From Chlorocebus sabaeus (taxonomy: Eukaryota > Chordata > Mammalia > Primates > Cercopithecidae), in the NCBI RefSeq assembly GCF_047675955.1, contig NC_132928.1, positions 48,788,889 through 48,852,888 on the forward strand: 64,000 nucleotides of DNA, in the 5' to 3' direction. The translations under genes were made by a program, and so were the position numbers. Below the pieces are notes generated by a model. It saw only the letters and a list, made by a program, of their open reading frames with translations, ran no database searches and was not told where the DNA came from. Positions within the stretch are counted from its first letter, which is position 1. The number at the start of each line of letters is the position of its first letter. Of the stretch, positions 54,025-64,000 are shown piece by piece.

Positions 54025-55389
54025 TAATGCACAGACTGTGCATTCGTAGCTGTTTCGTGAGTAATATACACAGTGCGTGTCTTGGGTATTTTAAAGTACG
54101 TGAGAGGGTTGTTTCAGCAGCTGATGGGATGCCAAATGTTTGACTTTTTATTATTCCAGCCCTTCAGATTTCCCCAGAATTGTCACCTTCTAGAGCGTGT
54201 GTCTTCCCAGTGCGTTCCGGAAATTCTGTATACCACTGCCGTGTTGCTCAGAAAACAACAGAGCTTTCAGTCAGTTCAGGTAACCTTAGAATCTGCGCTG
54301 ATGCCTCAGAAAGGAAGAAAGGCCAGTACGGCTTTGACTTGGGTGGCAGTCTTATTTCTCCCTTGGTTTCACTTCCTTTTCCATTTTGGTGGCTTCCCAT
54401 TTCATCCCGTAGCCTCCTCTCAGAGGCTGTCCCACCCCTCCGCCCCCCAGCTCCATTCTTCCCTCTCTGGCCCATTTGTGTCCTCAGAGGTCTGGCTGCT
54501 GCCACTGCACCTGCCTCAGGCCCAGTGTCACCTCGCCAGGGCTTCAGCCAGCCTGGTTCCAGCTGCCACCCAGCAGCTCAGCTCAGCAGAACCTTCTGGC
54601 CCAGACTTTCACTCCCAACTCCCACCCAGGGGCAAATGCAGAAGACTCTGCTGGTGCAGCCAACACGGAGTGGGGCCAAGGGGAAGAGGAAAAGCAACAG
54701 CTTCCTGTGCTTCCCAGCTCAGAGCATTGGTAAGAGTGGGTGGAATTTGGCATTCTGCTTCTACCATTTTGAATGAATTGGCCTGTTCTTTATACCATCA
54801 CCCCTCCCTTCCAAATCATTCATTCTGGGGTGTGCAGCCCATTTCTGTCTGTTTTCTAATGATATGACCAGAGCTGCCATGTAAGCTTGTGCCCTGCACA
54901 AGGATAGATACTCCACTGGGGAACAAATGGGACCAAAATCCACTCTGTGTTCTGCTGGCCAAGCCAGGTGACCTGGCCTGGGCTGCGTCCTCCCAGAAGA
55001 AGGGTTCATTTTTCCAGTTTGCACATGTGCTATTTGTGGGTTAGCTGAGGCCCTGCTCACGTCTTCGGTTGGTTCACAAACCAGAAACAGAACAAATGGC
55101 CAGAGATTAGTGTTGTAATCAAACTAGATTTACAACCAAGGCACGCTGAGTGGCATTATGGGTTTTATCCTGTTGCATGGCAAGGCTTTCATGCATGGGC
55201 TGTGCTCAGTGTCCTTTTTACTCAGCCATGCCAGCCATGGGGAAGCAGGAGGGGAGCTTGTTGGAGAAGGCAGCCTTAGTGAGAGCCTTGGTGCATTCCC
55301 CTGAAGCCATAGTTGGGGGCTTCTCCCTCAGCAGGGGTCCCCACAGTCTGAGTGCTTTTCAGAAATCTTGGGTCCAAGGGACCCCAAGG
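54025..55389. other. Intergenic stretch, no gene recognised
   Basis: A moderately GC-rich region with a 264-codon open frame on + (54,073-54,867) that shows no domain, low-complexity Ser/Pro/His composition and no known family. It is treated as a chance frame. No repeat is identified. Confidence 0.5.
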
Positions 55390-55698
55390 TTTTTTTTTTT
55401 TTTTTTTTTTTGTGGTAGAGCCTCACTCTGTCGCCCAGGCCAAAGTGCAATGGTGTAATCTCGGCTCACTGCAACCTCCGACTCCTGGGCTCAAGTAATA
55501 CTCGTGCTTCAGCCTCCTGCCTAGTAGCTGGGACTACAGGTCCGCTCCACCAAGCCGGGCTAATTTTTGTATTTTTAGTAGAGATGAGGTTTTACCTTGT
55601 TGGCCAGGTTGGTCTCGAACTCCTGACCTCAAGTGATCCACCCGCCTCAGCCTCCCCAAGTGCTGGGATTACAAGTGTGAGCCACTTATGCCCAGCTG
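55390..55698 (-). mobile_element. Alu, - orientation
   Basis: A full-length antisense Alu with a 22-nt poly-T start. Confidence 0.94.
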
Positions 55699-56635
55699 GT
55701 GCGACTCCAAATCTTCTGTCCAGACCCCGGGGTCTGAACTCATATTTAACTACTGAAAGGCATCAGCACTTGCCCTCTGGTTGAACTTGACCTTCTTACT
55801 GAGAACCAGCCAGGCAGGCATCAGATGCCTCAGGCTCCAGAGGAGAAGCTGGTGAGCAAATAGATCAGGAGCAACTGCTTTCACCATCAGGGATGAAAGT
55901 TGAAGGCCAAGAACACTTCCTTGTCCTGTGGTGCAGGGGTTGGGATGGAGGGGCAAGTCTTATAAATGGAAGAGAACTAAGTGTTGGGATTTAAAGGAAG
56001 GACATTTGCCGCCTGCCCCCAAATGCCCCCAAACCCTCCAAAATTCCACAGATTCCCTTGGCTTAACTCCTCTCACAGAGGTAAGCTAAGTTTCCTAATC
56101 TTGGTTTCCTAACTGCTAGATAATCCAGGGGAGCCAGAAAGTTTTGGTGGATTGAGGGAACCTACAGAGGTTGGGTAGAGATGTAGTAGGAGTTGAATTG
56201 TTCCCCCCCGAAAAAAATTCATGAAGTTGTAACCCCCAGTACCTCAGAATGTGGCCTTCTCTGGAAATAGGGTTGATGTAATTTGGGAAGGTGAGGTCAT
56301 CCTGCAGTAGTAGGGTGGGCCCCTAATCCAGTATGACTGATGGCGTCATGAAAAGGGAACAGAGCCCTACAGTTTACACAGTGCTTTTATGCACATTTTT
56401 CTTATCCATTTCTGTAGGGTAGGCTTTAACATACCTGTTGATTTTACTCAAGTTTATTGCTTTTTTGGCCTACCATCTGTTAGCCTCACTTTTTCTAACT
56501 ACAGGAACCCCTTCTGCCAAACATAGCATATTTTGGAAAATGACCCTACCCCATTCCAACATGTGCTTGTGTTGAGAGGCACCAGTCTTAATCCTCCTGC
56601 CCAGCCCTAGCCTAAAACAGTGTGTGTGCTGGTTG
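55699..56635. other. Intergenic, with one MaLR-like LTR fragment
   Basis: Positions 56,185-56,362 carry 'gttgtaacccccagtacctc', 'ggaaatagggttgatgtaa' and 'gtgggcccctaatccagtatg', an LTR phrase typical of old MaLR/ERVL-like repeats. The rest is unrecognised. Confidence 0.5.
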
Positions 56636-56803
56636 GGTTCTCCCTGTGAGTCCCCAGCTAATCTCATCTCTGCCCTTCCGTGCCCCAGGAGGCTGTACGC
56701 ATCAGACTGCACTTCCAGAGCCCCCGGCCTCTGGTGGGGTTCGGCCATTGCAATGAGCATCCTCAAAAAAGACCAGAGAGCTGGAGGAGAGAGAGTTTGG
56801 GGC
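56636..56803 (-). repeat. Duplicated 165-bp block, copy A
   Basis: Very similar to 58,184-58,350. On the - strand it reads SFLRMLIAMAEPHQRPGALE and so on. Both copies keep 'ctgcccttccgtgccccagg' and 'aatgagcatcctcaaaaaag'. I recognise no gene in it. Confidence 0.85.
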
Positions 56804-58183
56804 TTCATTCCCCAACCCACCTCACTACAGTCCCACCGGGGGCCACGATCACAGCTCTCACAAGGAGCATCCTCTGCCTGGGGAGCAGCTCTTGCTGAAC
56901 TATGATAACAGTATTCTCTTTTACCCTTCACCTCTGGTGGAGGTAATGCTTCCCTCTGTGACACATCTCTGGACACTTCACCATCCCATACTGGTTTCCT
57001 CAGTCCTGATTATCCCCCTACAGATGCTGTCTTTGTTGAATTCATTTAAACCATATTGAGTGTACCATTTAGTTCTTGCCAGGACTGTTAGCTATGGCTT
57101 GTCTTAGAGGCTTATCCTGATGGTCTTGGTGATTAGGTCCAGAGGTGCCACATGATCTAACGCACATCAGAGTCCTCCTGTGACTTCCTTTTCCTTTTAA
57201 TAACCAGAGCCGGGAGAGAGACGCCCATTCTTATAGAGTGGTGATGCGTGGAAGATATGAGCTTTGTATTGGCAGCCATGTCCCTACCTCATGGATAAAA
57301 TCATTCACATCTTGGTTTTGATCTCTCAGGTCCCCACACTGCCCTGATTCCCACCTTTAAAATAGCATCCTACTTTGTGCTTGAGCCGGTTTACATAGGT
57401 TTCTGTTACCTGCAACCATTAAGAGATAGTTTTTCAGCTAGGAAATGGGAGAGTCAAAGCTCAGACTCCAGTCATCTGCCTCCAAAGCCTGTACTTTTGG
57501 CAGAGGCTCCATATTCATAACTGTGGCCAGATACCTCCCCTGCTATTGGCCACAACTGAGAAAACCCCTCCTACTCCTGTGAGGAAAGGCACCGTGTCTA
57601 GGTATTTCCTGTAGCATGATGCAGGGGTAATTCATTTTGAATAATAAGATCATACACAAAAAGTTCTGTATTAACTAAAAGTTGACCAATTGAATCGTAT
57701 CTTTAAGGTATAAGAAGAGCTCTTTGCTGGAAGGAATCTTGTCATTAAGCCATTAGTAAAGCAGAGACCCTCTGTTTGTCCTGGTAAATCCAGATTTTCA
57801 CTCCTACTGGTGGTGTGTGAGCTCTTTGTTAACTAAAAAATTTGTAAGAATTGCTCTACCTCCCAAAGAATTTCCCAGCTTATCATTGATGGAAGAATTT
57901 GCCTCAATGGATCCCCAAAAACAAGGTGCCCTTGGAGGTACTCCACTCTGTCAAGAAAAGGGGAACTGTCAAATCTTGTCAAGATGCTACCCAAAAGTAA
58001 CCAGAGAAAGTTCATGGGGGGGCTCTAGCCATGAGATCACAACAGGCCAACTAAAGAGATGGCTTCAGGATAGGGTGGATGTAACCTAGATTAGAGGAGT
58101 TATGTACAGAAACAGTTGTTCAGGCAATGCAGGAACAAGGCCTCCTCTCTTTACCTGTTCTTTGTAGGGTGTCTTTCCCATAG
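56804..58183. other. Intergenic between the duplicated blocks
   Basis: About 1.4 kb. I looked for MR1 alpha-3 text on the - strand and found none. No gene or clear repeat is recognised. Confidence 0.5.
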
Positions 58184-58350
58184 GCTCTCCCTGTGAGCCC
58201 CGATCTCATCTCATCTCTGCCCTTCCGTGCCCCAGGAGGCTATACACATCAGACTGCACTTCCAGAGCCCCCGGCCTCTGGTTGGTTTTGGCCACTGCAA
58301 TGAGCATCCTCAAAAAAGACCAGAGAGCTGGAGGAGAGAGAGGCTGGGGC
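58184..58350 (-). repeat. Duplicated 165-bp block, copy B (abuts MR1 exon)
   Basis: The second copy of the 56.64-kb block, in the same orientation. It joins directly to the truncated alpha-2 exon of the MR1-like pseudogene at 58,350-58,355, so it marks a rearrangement breakpoint. Confidence 0.85.
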
Positions 58351-58354
58351 TGTG

Positions 58355-58596
58355 GAATCTCTTTAGCCAGGCAATACATTCTTTTTCCAGCCAATTCTTT
58401 TGATATCGCAGCTCATGCTGATTGGCCTCCCATGCCCGCTTGACGGTGTGAGCCACATTATCTACAGCCAGCCAGGAGAGGCTGTCTTTATTGAAGATCA
58501 GGAAATCCTGCCCGTCATATGCATACTGCAGAAATCCTGTGGTGCTTCCATCCTCCAGCAGCTCACAGCCAATCATTCTCTGGTAAGTGTGAGACC
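58355..58596 (-). pseudogene. MR1: MR1-like pseudogene, alpha-2 exon (truncated)
   Basis: On the - strand after the acceptor TGTGTGTTCCAG it reads GSHTYQRMIGCELLEDGSTT, then GFLQYAYDGQDFLIFNKDSL, SWLAVDNVAHTVKRAWEANQ and HELRYQKNWLEKECIAWLKR plus F. This is the alpha-2 domain of MR1, the non-classical MHC class I molecule that presents vitamin B metabolites to MAIT cells. Residues at the MR1 positions Arg94, Tyr152, Gln153 and Trp156 are retained. Homology stops after LKRF, about 34 bp before the usual exon end and donor. Several residues differ from human MR1 as I recall it (for example Ser for Thr, Arg for Leu, Lys for Glu). No alpha-3, transmembrane or tail exon is found downstream. Confidence 0.93.
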
Positions 58597-58779
58597 CTGG
58601 AACACACATGCAAGCCCAGGGGGGTCCACACAGGGACAGAGGTGGACTCTCAAGTGCTGGGAGTGGGGGCATGGCTGGAAGCATCCTCTGGTCTACATTA
58701 CCTCACCCCCCAGGCCTGCTGTGGCATTGCTGAGTCCCCAGGAGGTCCCTCTTGTGGAAGCCCACCTGACAGCAAGGTT

Positions 58780-59000
58780 GTTTTTTAAATTTTTTTTGGT
58801 GGTTGTTCAAATAGCTTTAGGGATACAAGTAGGTTTTGGTTGCATGGATGAATTGTGTAGTGGTGAAGTCTGGGCTTTTAGTGTATCTGTCGCCCGAATC
58901 GTGTATGTTGTACTCGGTAGGTGATTATTTTCACCCCTCGCCCACCTTCCACCCTTACCCTTCCTGAGTCGCCAGTGTCCATTATACCACTCTGACAACA
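58780..59000 (-). mobile_element. L1 3'-end fragment, antisense, in MR1-like intron
   Basis: 'gtaggttttggttgcatgga', 'gtgtatgttgtactcggtagg' and 'cgccagtgtccattatacca' are antisense L1 3' UTR text. It lies between the two pseudogene exons. Confidence 0.75.
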
Positions 59001-59489
59001 GGTATTTGTGAAGTACCTACTGCATGCCAAAGGAATGTGATGTGTAATAATTCCTGCCTTGGGAAGTTATCCTGTAATAGGAATGATTGATTGATAAACT
59101 GTGGCTATTTGAGTGCAGTGGAGGAGGGAGAGAGAGGCAGGAGCCAGAAATATCACTGAGAAAGTTAATGTCATTATGCATAAGCAAGCAAGTCACCAGG
59201 CCTGGCTACCAGGAAGTGAGACACAGAATGGGCAAATTTAGAATGGGAAAGGAGATGGGGATATTGGGAAGGGGGATGCGGCAGAAGATAAAGGGCTTCT
59301 GGGGGAGAGAGGAACAGTCCAGAAGATGCACAGGCAAATGGGAAGCTCTGAACTCCACCAACCGGATTTCCCAGGTTTTGCCAAAAGCCACAGCAGGTAC
59401 AAGTCAGCATTGCTCATTGGAGGTCAGCCCAGGGCCCTCGGCGGGGTGGGGTGGGATGGGGGAAGCGCCCATCTCTGCCGCATGCACAC

Positions 59490-59747
59490 CTGAGTGATTG
59501 TAGTGCCTCTGCAGGCGCTTCAGTTCCGCCTTGAACATCTGCTGCCAGCCCCTCAGCAGCTGAGTGTACCTCTCCCAGTGATCAGGCGCGAGGTTCTCTG
59601 CCATCCATGGGGCCCGTGGCTCCTTCTGCCGAGTGACACTGTCATATGTGGTAATAGGGTGTGAGTCCACATACCCAACTGAAATAAATTCAGGGACCCC
59701 ATGGCCAGGATCCGAAACGCCCAGAAAATATCTCAGAGAGTGCGTCC
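59490..59747 (-). pseudogene. MR1: MR1-like pseudogene, alpha-1 exon (open, one codon short)
   Basis: On the - strand, after an acceptor CCTTCCCAG, it reads THSLRYFLGVSDPGHGVPEF, then ISVGYVDSHPITTYDSVTRQ, KEPRAPWMAENLAPDHWERY and TQLLRGWQQMFKAELKRLQR plus HYNHS. It is 258 bp long, 3 bp below the 261 expected from human MR1. The missing codon falls between Phe8 and Leu10, so Arg9 is absent. Tyr7, Ser24, Lys43, Arg61 and Tyr62 are present. The frame is fully open, and the donor is a weaker GTGTGC. The phases match the alpha-2 exon. The leader exon is not seen in the remaining 4 kb. Confidence 0.94.
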
Positions 59748-60023
59748 CTGGGAAGGAAGCAAAGAAGGAAGACATGTAGGGTCCCAGACTATCCAGATTC
59801 TTCAACTGCATTCATTTAGCCCCACACGAGTGCTCCCTACTCAGCTATACCGAGGCCTCCAGGCCCCAGCTGCTGTTTCCGCTTACAGAACCACAGAACC
59901 CAGGAACCAGGGCCTGGACAAGAACAGAGCTCCAGCCCAGTGACTTGGAACCTTTCTTGTTCAGGTTTGCAAATGCAGGATGGAATTTTATAGGTAATCT
60001 CAACTCATAAGCAAAGTACAGAG
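59748..60023. other. Flank upstream of the MR1-like alpha-1 exon
   Basis: Probable intron 1 of the MR1-like copy. Nothing else is recognised. Confidence 0.5.
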
Positions 60024-60110
60024 CAAGCTTGTCCAACCCACGGCCCAGGATGGCTTTGAATGTGGCCAACACAGAATTTGTAAACGTTCTTAAAACATGA
60101 GGTTTTTTTG

Positions 60111-60141
<31 letters not shown>

Positions 60142-60233
60142 AGCTTATCAGCTATTGTTAGTGTATTTTATGTGTGGCCCATGACAATTCTTCTAATGTG
60201 GCCCAGGAAAACCAAAAGATTGGACACCCCTGG
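60024..60233 (-). mobile_element. hAT-Charlie MITE (MER30-like)
   Basis: It runs from 'caagcttgtccaacccacgg' to 'agattggacacccctgg', the two ends of the short Charlie-derived element I remember as MER30. It contains an expanded poly(T) run at 60,112-60,141. Confidence 0.8.
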
Positions 60234-60481
60234 TATAGAGTGCTGCTCTGGTTATAGGGGGAATGGGGAAGACACAGGGGGAGCTATCCCTGCGGGAGCC
60301 CTCAAAAACTCTGAGGTCTTGAAAACCCTGATAATCCAGCCCTCTTGTTTTACCAGAGAAGTCTGTGGGTGGATAAATGAGGATCCCCACTCCACTTCTG
60401 TGTGCCCGTGTGAGAACACACACACAAACACGTGCGCATATACAGCAGCTCGGTCAGAACGAGATTCCTGTTAGGACTCAG

Positions 60482-60718
60482 GCCTAAGTGACTATCGGGC
60501 AGGTAGTGTCTATAGTGTGGAGATGTTGGACAAAGGGATGATTCATTTTCTGAATGGAACCATGTGAGATTTCTTCACACTACCCAGAATAGTGTGCAAT
60601 TTAAAACTTATGAATTGTGTATTTCTGGAATTTTCCATTTAAATTTTTGGAATGCAGTTGACCACTGGTAGCTGAAACCATGGAAAGTAACAGCGAAGAT
60701 AAGGGGCTACTACTGTTT
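60482..60718 (-). mobile_element. Tigger-type MITE
   Basis: 'ggacaaagggatgattcat', 'atttctggaattttccattt' and the end 'gataaggggctactactgt' form the reverse strand of a nonautonomous Tigger element. Its terminal text resembles the element at 53.3 kb. Confidence 0.75.
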
Positions 60719-60788
60719 GTACATTGTGGAATGGTTAGATCTAGCTTCCTAACAACTGTATTACCTCATATCATTCACATAGAGATGA

Positions 60789-61090
60789 TTTTTTTTTTTT
60801 TTTTTTTTGGAGATGAAGTCTCTCTCTGTCACCCAGACTGGAGTGCAGTGGTGCGATCTCAACTCACTGCAACCTCCACCTCTTGGGTTCAAGCAATTCT
60901 GATGCCTCAACCTTCCAAGTAGCTGGGATTACAGGCGTGCCCCCCAACACCTGGCTAATTTTTGTATTTTTAGTAGAGATGGGGTTTCACCATGTTGGCC
61001 AGGATGGTCTTGAACTCCTGGCCTCAAGTGGTTCACTCGTCTTGGCCCCACAACATGCTGGGTTATAGGCATGAACCACCGTGCCTGTCC
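60789..61090 (-). mobile_element. Alu, - orientation
   Basis: A full-length antisense Alu with a 20-nt T run. A separate A run follows at 61,140-61,162. Confidence 0.93.
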
Positions 61091-61162
61091 AAGATGGTCT
61101 TCCTTTAATGTCCAGCTGCCTGCACCCAACTGCCAGCCTTAAAAAAAAAAAAAAAAAAAAAA

Positions 61163-62785
61163 GCTTATACTTCAAATAGTGAGGTCTTATTCTTGTGGGG
61201 CTCACATTGGTCTGCTGTATATAAACAGGATGCCATTCTCACCTGTTTATTTGCCAATTAATTAATGCTCACTGGGAAACTGTGCTCTCTGGTGTTGAAT
61301 CCAGAACACAAAGAGAGTTTCGAGTAGAGTAGAATGATCCTTCAGCCCTGAGCAGCATTGCTATGAATCTCATGATGGAAGCGCATGCTCCGTAACACAG
61401 GGTGGAGGTCAAACTCCAAAACAGCTGCCTTCTGTAGTTATCATCTTTAAGGACAGACTCAGAGGCTCAGCCCCTTATTAGCCATGAAAACAATTACAGC
61501 TCACCCCAACATACATACATGGTAGCCATTTGGTGCAATGCATTTTGGATTTGGCCATTAGGACTGCATTTTCTCTGGGACGACCCTAAGGCACTTACCA
61601 GGGGGCAGACTGATGCTAACTTGTCATATGTCCTCCTCACCGCTGGTGACTTGCCTTTTGCAAATACCGAAGTTCTGAAAGGTATAGTGGCACCTTGGTC
61701 AGGTTGCTGCAATCTAGATAAATTTTGGAGTTCTTTATTATATTAAAGACTCTTTATTAATACAGATTGAGGGGAAGAGGAAGAAAGAAGCAGCTTGGTT
61801 TTTCTCTGCCATAAATGAACATGTTGGTGCTGTTTTCCTTCAGACATGCCCTTTGTGCAGAGCTGCCCTTCCCCAGGGCTGTGTGGGCGTTAACTGTGCT
61901 TAGACAGCGATTGTTCCAGCTGCCTGCCCTACTGCTTGGGTTTCACATGAACATTTCATGCAATGCACCTGGTTTGCCAACTGCGGCCAGACCTTTGTGC
62001 AAAATTGTATTTTACCACTTTTTAAAAGGTTATGAGCTGTCAAACCTGGAGGCCACTTGGTTATTCAGGGGGTGTTTGGAATAAGACCACCCGGCTTCGT
62101 TCTTTGCTGACCAAGGCCCTGTTCCCTGGCTTTTGTGGCAGCCCAGCGCTCCGCTCCAGCCAAGCTTTCCATCAGCCCTGGGGTGGGACCGAGTTCAGGG
62201 TTTTTTCCTGCTCTGCAGAAAGCAGATTTTAGCTGAGATCATCCTACTGAAGGACAACTGTGACCCTGCAGTTAAAGTCTGTTCTGGGAAAAGCAGATGT
62301 CTTCATCTTCAGGAAAGTAGAATATCTGTGCCCTGTCATCTGTGTGGGGCAAGGAGAGGACAGCCAGGTGTCCCGCTAATATGTTTTTGGAATTGCTTTT
62401 AGACTCCATGTGATTACTTCGTAACTGACACAGGCTGGGCTCCAGCTCTCAACAAACAGACTTCAGAGAATGCTGGGGGTGACGGGTGACCTAGAAGCCA
62501 TCTAGGAAAGGGCCAGAGAAAGCAAGCTGAAACCGATTATGGGTTCTGTTTCTCTAGCTGGAACTATCCTTTCACCGGCTCATTCGTAATCAGAAATTAG
62601 TCTAATTCAAAGACAGAATGTGTAATATGTGACAAAAGTCAGCAGGAATAAACTATTATGTTTTTTCCAAGGATAAATAACCTTATGGTGTTTTCATGTT
62701 AAATAACTAGAAGATACAAACCAAAGAAGTAGGATCAAGAATTAGAATTACAAATCCCTGGGTGGTTTCCAGATGGTGCCTGACT
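61163..62785. other. Intergenic, nothing recognised
   Basis: About 1.6 kb with only short, unconvincing frames on either strand. No repeat family is recognised. Confidence 0.5.
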
Positions 62786-62789
62786 CCTC

Positions 62790-63012
62790 GACATAAAGAG
62801 AGGAGGGCCAGAGCCCTAGTGCCATGGTTTACAACCGTGAGACACAGGTAAATTTGTGTTTCCTGTGTATGGCGGGTCTCCAGGTGTGGTGTGGGACCAG
62901 CAGTCGCATCTCTGCATGGAGGACTTGCTGGAAATGCAAGGCGAGGCCTGCAGTGTGTTTCACCATGCCCTCCTGGGGGTTCTGTTGCATGCTCTAGTTT
63001 GAGAACCACTGC
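62790..63012 (-). mobile_element. MER5A-like hAT MITE (degraded)
   Basis: It ends 'ctagtttgagaaccactgc', a common terminus of MER5-type elements, with 'gtctccaggtgtggtg' inside. Internal divergence is high. Confidence 0.5.
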
Positions 63013-63500
63013 TACATGGACTTTAGGTTACAGTAAAACAATAACCCCTGCAAAATGAAACATTATCCATGGCTTTGATTTTCATCATAATGTGAAATAA
63101 AATCTGATGACACTATAAACTTAAAACCCTAATCCCCCCACAGTACTGTGTAAAACAAAAAACTAGCCATCCTTAAAAGTAATATTTTTACACCATGAAG
63201 TCTCAGTTACTCTTGAGATCATATTACAACTATATGAAGAATATTGTTCAGCATTAAAGAAGTGGAGATGCCACGAGCCTTGGCCTGGGTGTTTTTTGTT
63301 TGTTAATTGTTTCTTAGTTTTGTTTTTAGTTCTTTTCATACCTAAGCACAGCTCTGTTCTTTTCCTCCCACCCCCTCTAATAAAAGACATGTGCATCTGC
63401 CTGGGGTAGGAAAAGTTTGTAACTGCTGGAATATCTGAATTATCAATTATGCTTTCTCTGGCTGAGCAAGTTATATGAATTCTTAAACCCCCAAGTAGCC
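63013..63500. other. Intergenic, nothing recognised
   Basis: An AT-rich stretch up to the MaLR element. A 120-codon - frame here has no recognisable family. Confidence 0.5.
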
Positions 63501-63847
63501 TGATATGGTTTGGCTGTGTCCACATTCAAATCTCAACTTGAATTGTATCTCCTAGAATTCCCACATGTTGTGGGAGAGACCCAGGGGGAGGTAATTGAAT
63601 CATGGGGGCTGGTCTTTCCCATGCTATTCTCGTGATAGTGAATAAATCTCATGAGATCTGATGGGTTTTATCAGATTTCTGCTTGTGCTTCCTCCTCATT
63701 TCTCTCTTGCTGCTGCCATGTAAGAAGTGCCTTTCACCCTCCGCCATGATCCTCCCCAGCCAGGTGAAACTGTAAGTCCAATTAAACTTCCTTTTCTTCC
63801 CAGTCTCGGGTATGTCTTTGTCAGCAGTGTAAAAATGGACTAGTACA
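63501..63847 (+). mobile_element. MaLR 5' LTR (MST/THE1-type)
   Basis: It starts TGATATGGTTTGGCTGTGTC and contains 'ggaggtaattgaatcatgg' and 'ccaattaaacttccttttc'. It ends 'gactagtaca', the same layout as the solo LTR at 23.39 kb, with small internal deletions. Confidence 0.88.
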
Positions 63848-64000
63848 GTAAATTGGTACCAGTAGAGTGGGACATTGCTGAAAAGATACCCGAAAATGTG
63901 GAAGTGACTTTGGAACTGGGTAACAGACAGAGGTTGGAACAGTTTAGAGGGCTCAGAAGAAAACAGGAAAATGTGGGAAAGTTTGGAACTTCCTAGAGAC
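63848..64000 (+). mobile_element. MaLR internal sequence, cut by the window edge
   Basis: Directly after the LTR comes 'ttggtaccagtagagtggg' and then 'gaagtgactttggaactggg', internal text of MST/THE1-type elements, which lack a working envelope or polymerase. Only the first 150 bp are visible. Confidence 0.8.

Noticed and set aside
54073..54867. 264-codon + frame downstream of the CDCA8 pseudogene
   Set aside because: There is no recognisable domain, Kozak context or splice structure. Competing frames of similar length overlap it (54,180-54,776), so it is probably chance in GC-rich DNA.
56804..58183. MR1 alpha-3 exon downstream of the pseudogene
   Set aside because: Looked for the Ig-domain Cys/Trp motifs on the - strand and saw none. 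The sequence there does not resemble MR1.
1..64000. tRNA, snoRNA, U6/7SK or CRISPR-like arrays
   Set aside because: Scanned by eye for hallmark sequences and regular spacers. None was found, though a divergent intronic snoRNA cannot be excluded without a covariance search.

Overview
This is a primate nuclear genomic window, most probably from an Old World monkey (cercopithecid). The evidence is at least 27 Alu copies, MIR, L1, MaLR LTR and Tigger/hAT relics, plus one young Alu at 40,602-40,904 with diagnostic bases I associate with macaque/baboon AluYRa-type subfamilies. It is not bacterial: there are no operons, CRISPR arrays or prophages, and most long open frames are Alu or CpG-island artefacts.

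The one intact gene is STX6 (syntaxin 6, a Qc-SNARE of the trans-Golgi network and endosomes), on the + strand. A CpG-island promoter covers about 1,150-1,880. Eight coding exons run from the ATG at 1,634 to the TGA at 47,793-47,795 and give exactly 255 codons, with every phase closing. A long repeat-poor 3' UTR follows, with poly(A) signals at 49,368 and 51,294/51,304. Intron 2 starts ATATCCTTTT and ends AC with a CCTTGAC branch site, so it is a minor-class (U12-type) AT-AC intron.

Downstream of STX6 (51.5-64 kb) lies a gene graveyard. At 51.5-54.0 kb is a decayed retrocopy of CDCA8 (borealin). Its 3' part, with poly(A), is on the - strand. Its 5' part is inverted onto the + strand, the signature of L1 twin priming, and a Tigger-type DNA transposon sits at the junction. 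At 58.35-59.75 kb on the - strand are two exons of an MR1-like MHC class I pseudogene. The alpha-1 exon is open but lacks one codon (the Arg9 position). The alpha-2 exon is cut 34 bp short and abuts a 165-bp block that is duplicated at 56.64 kb. The right edge holds a MaLR (MST/THE1-type) LTR running into its internal sequence.

The rest is introns and intergenic DNA made of interspersed repeats and otherwise unrecognised sequence. Repeat family names are from memory of consensus sequences and carry the uncertainty stated in each entry.
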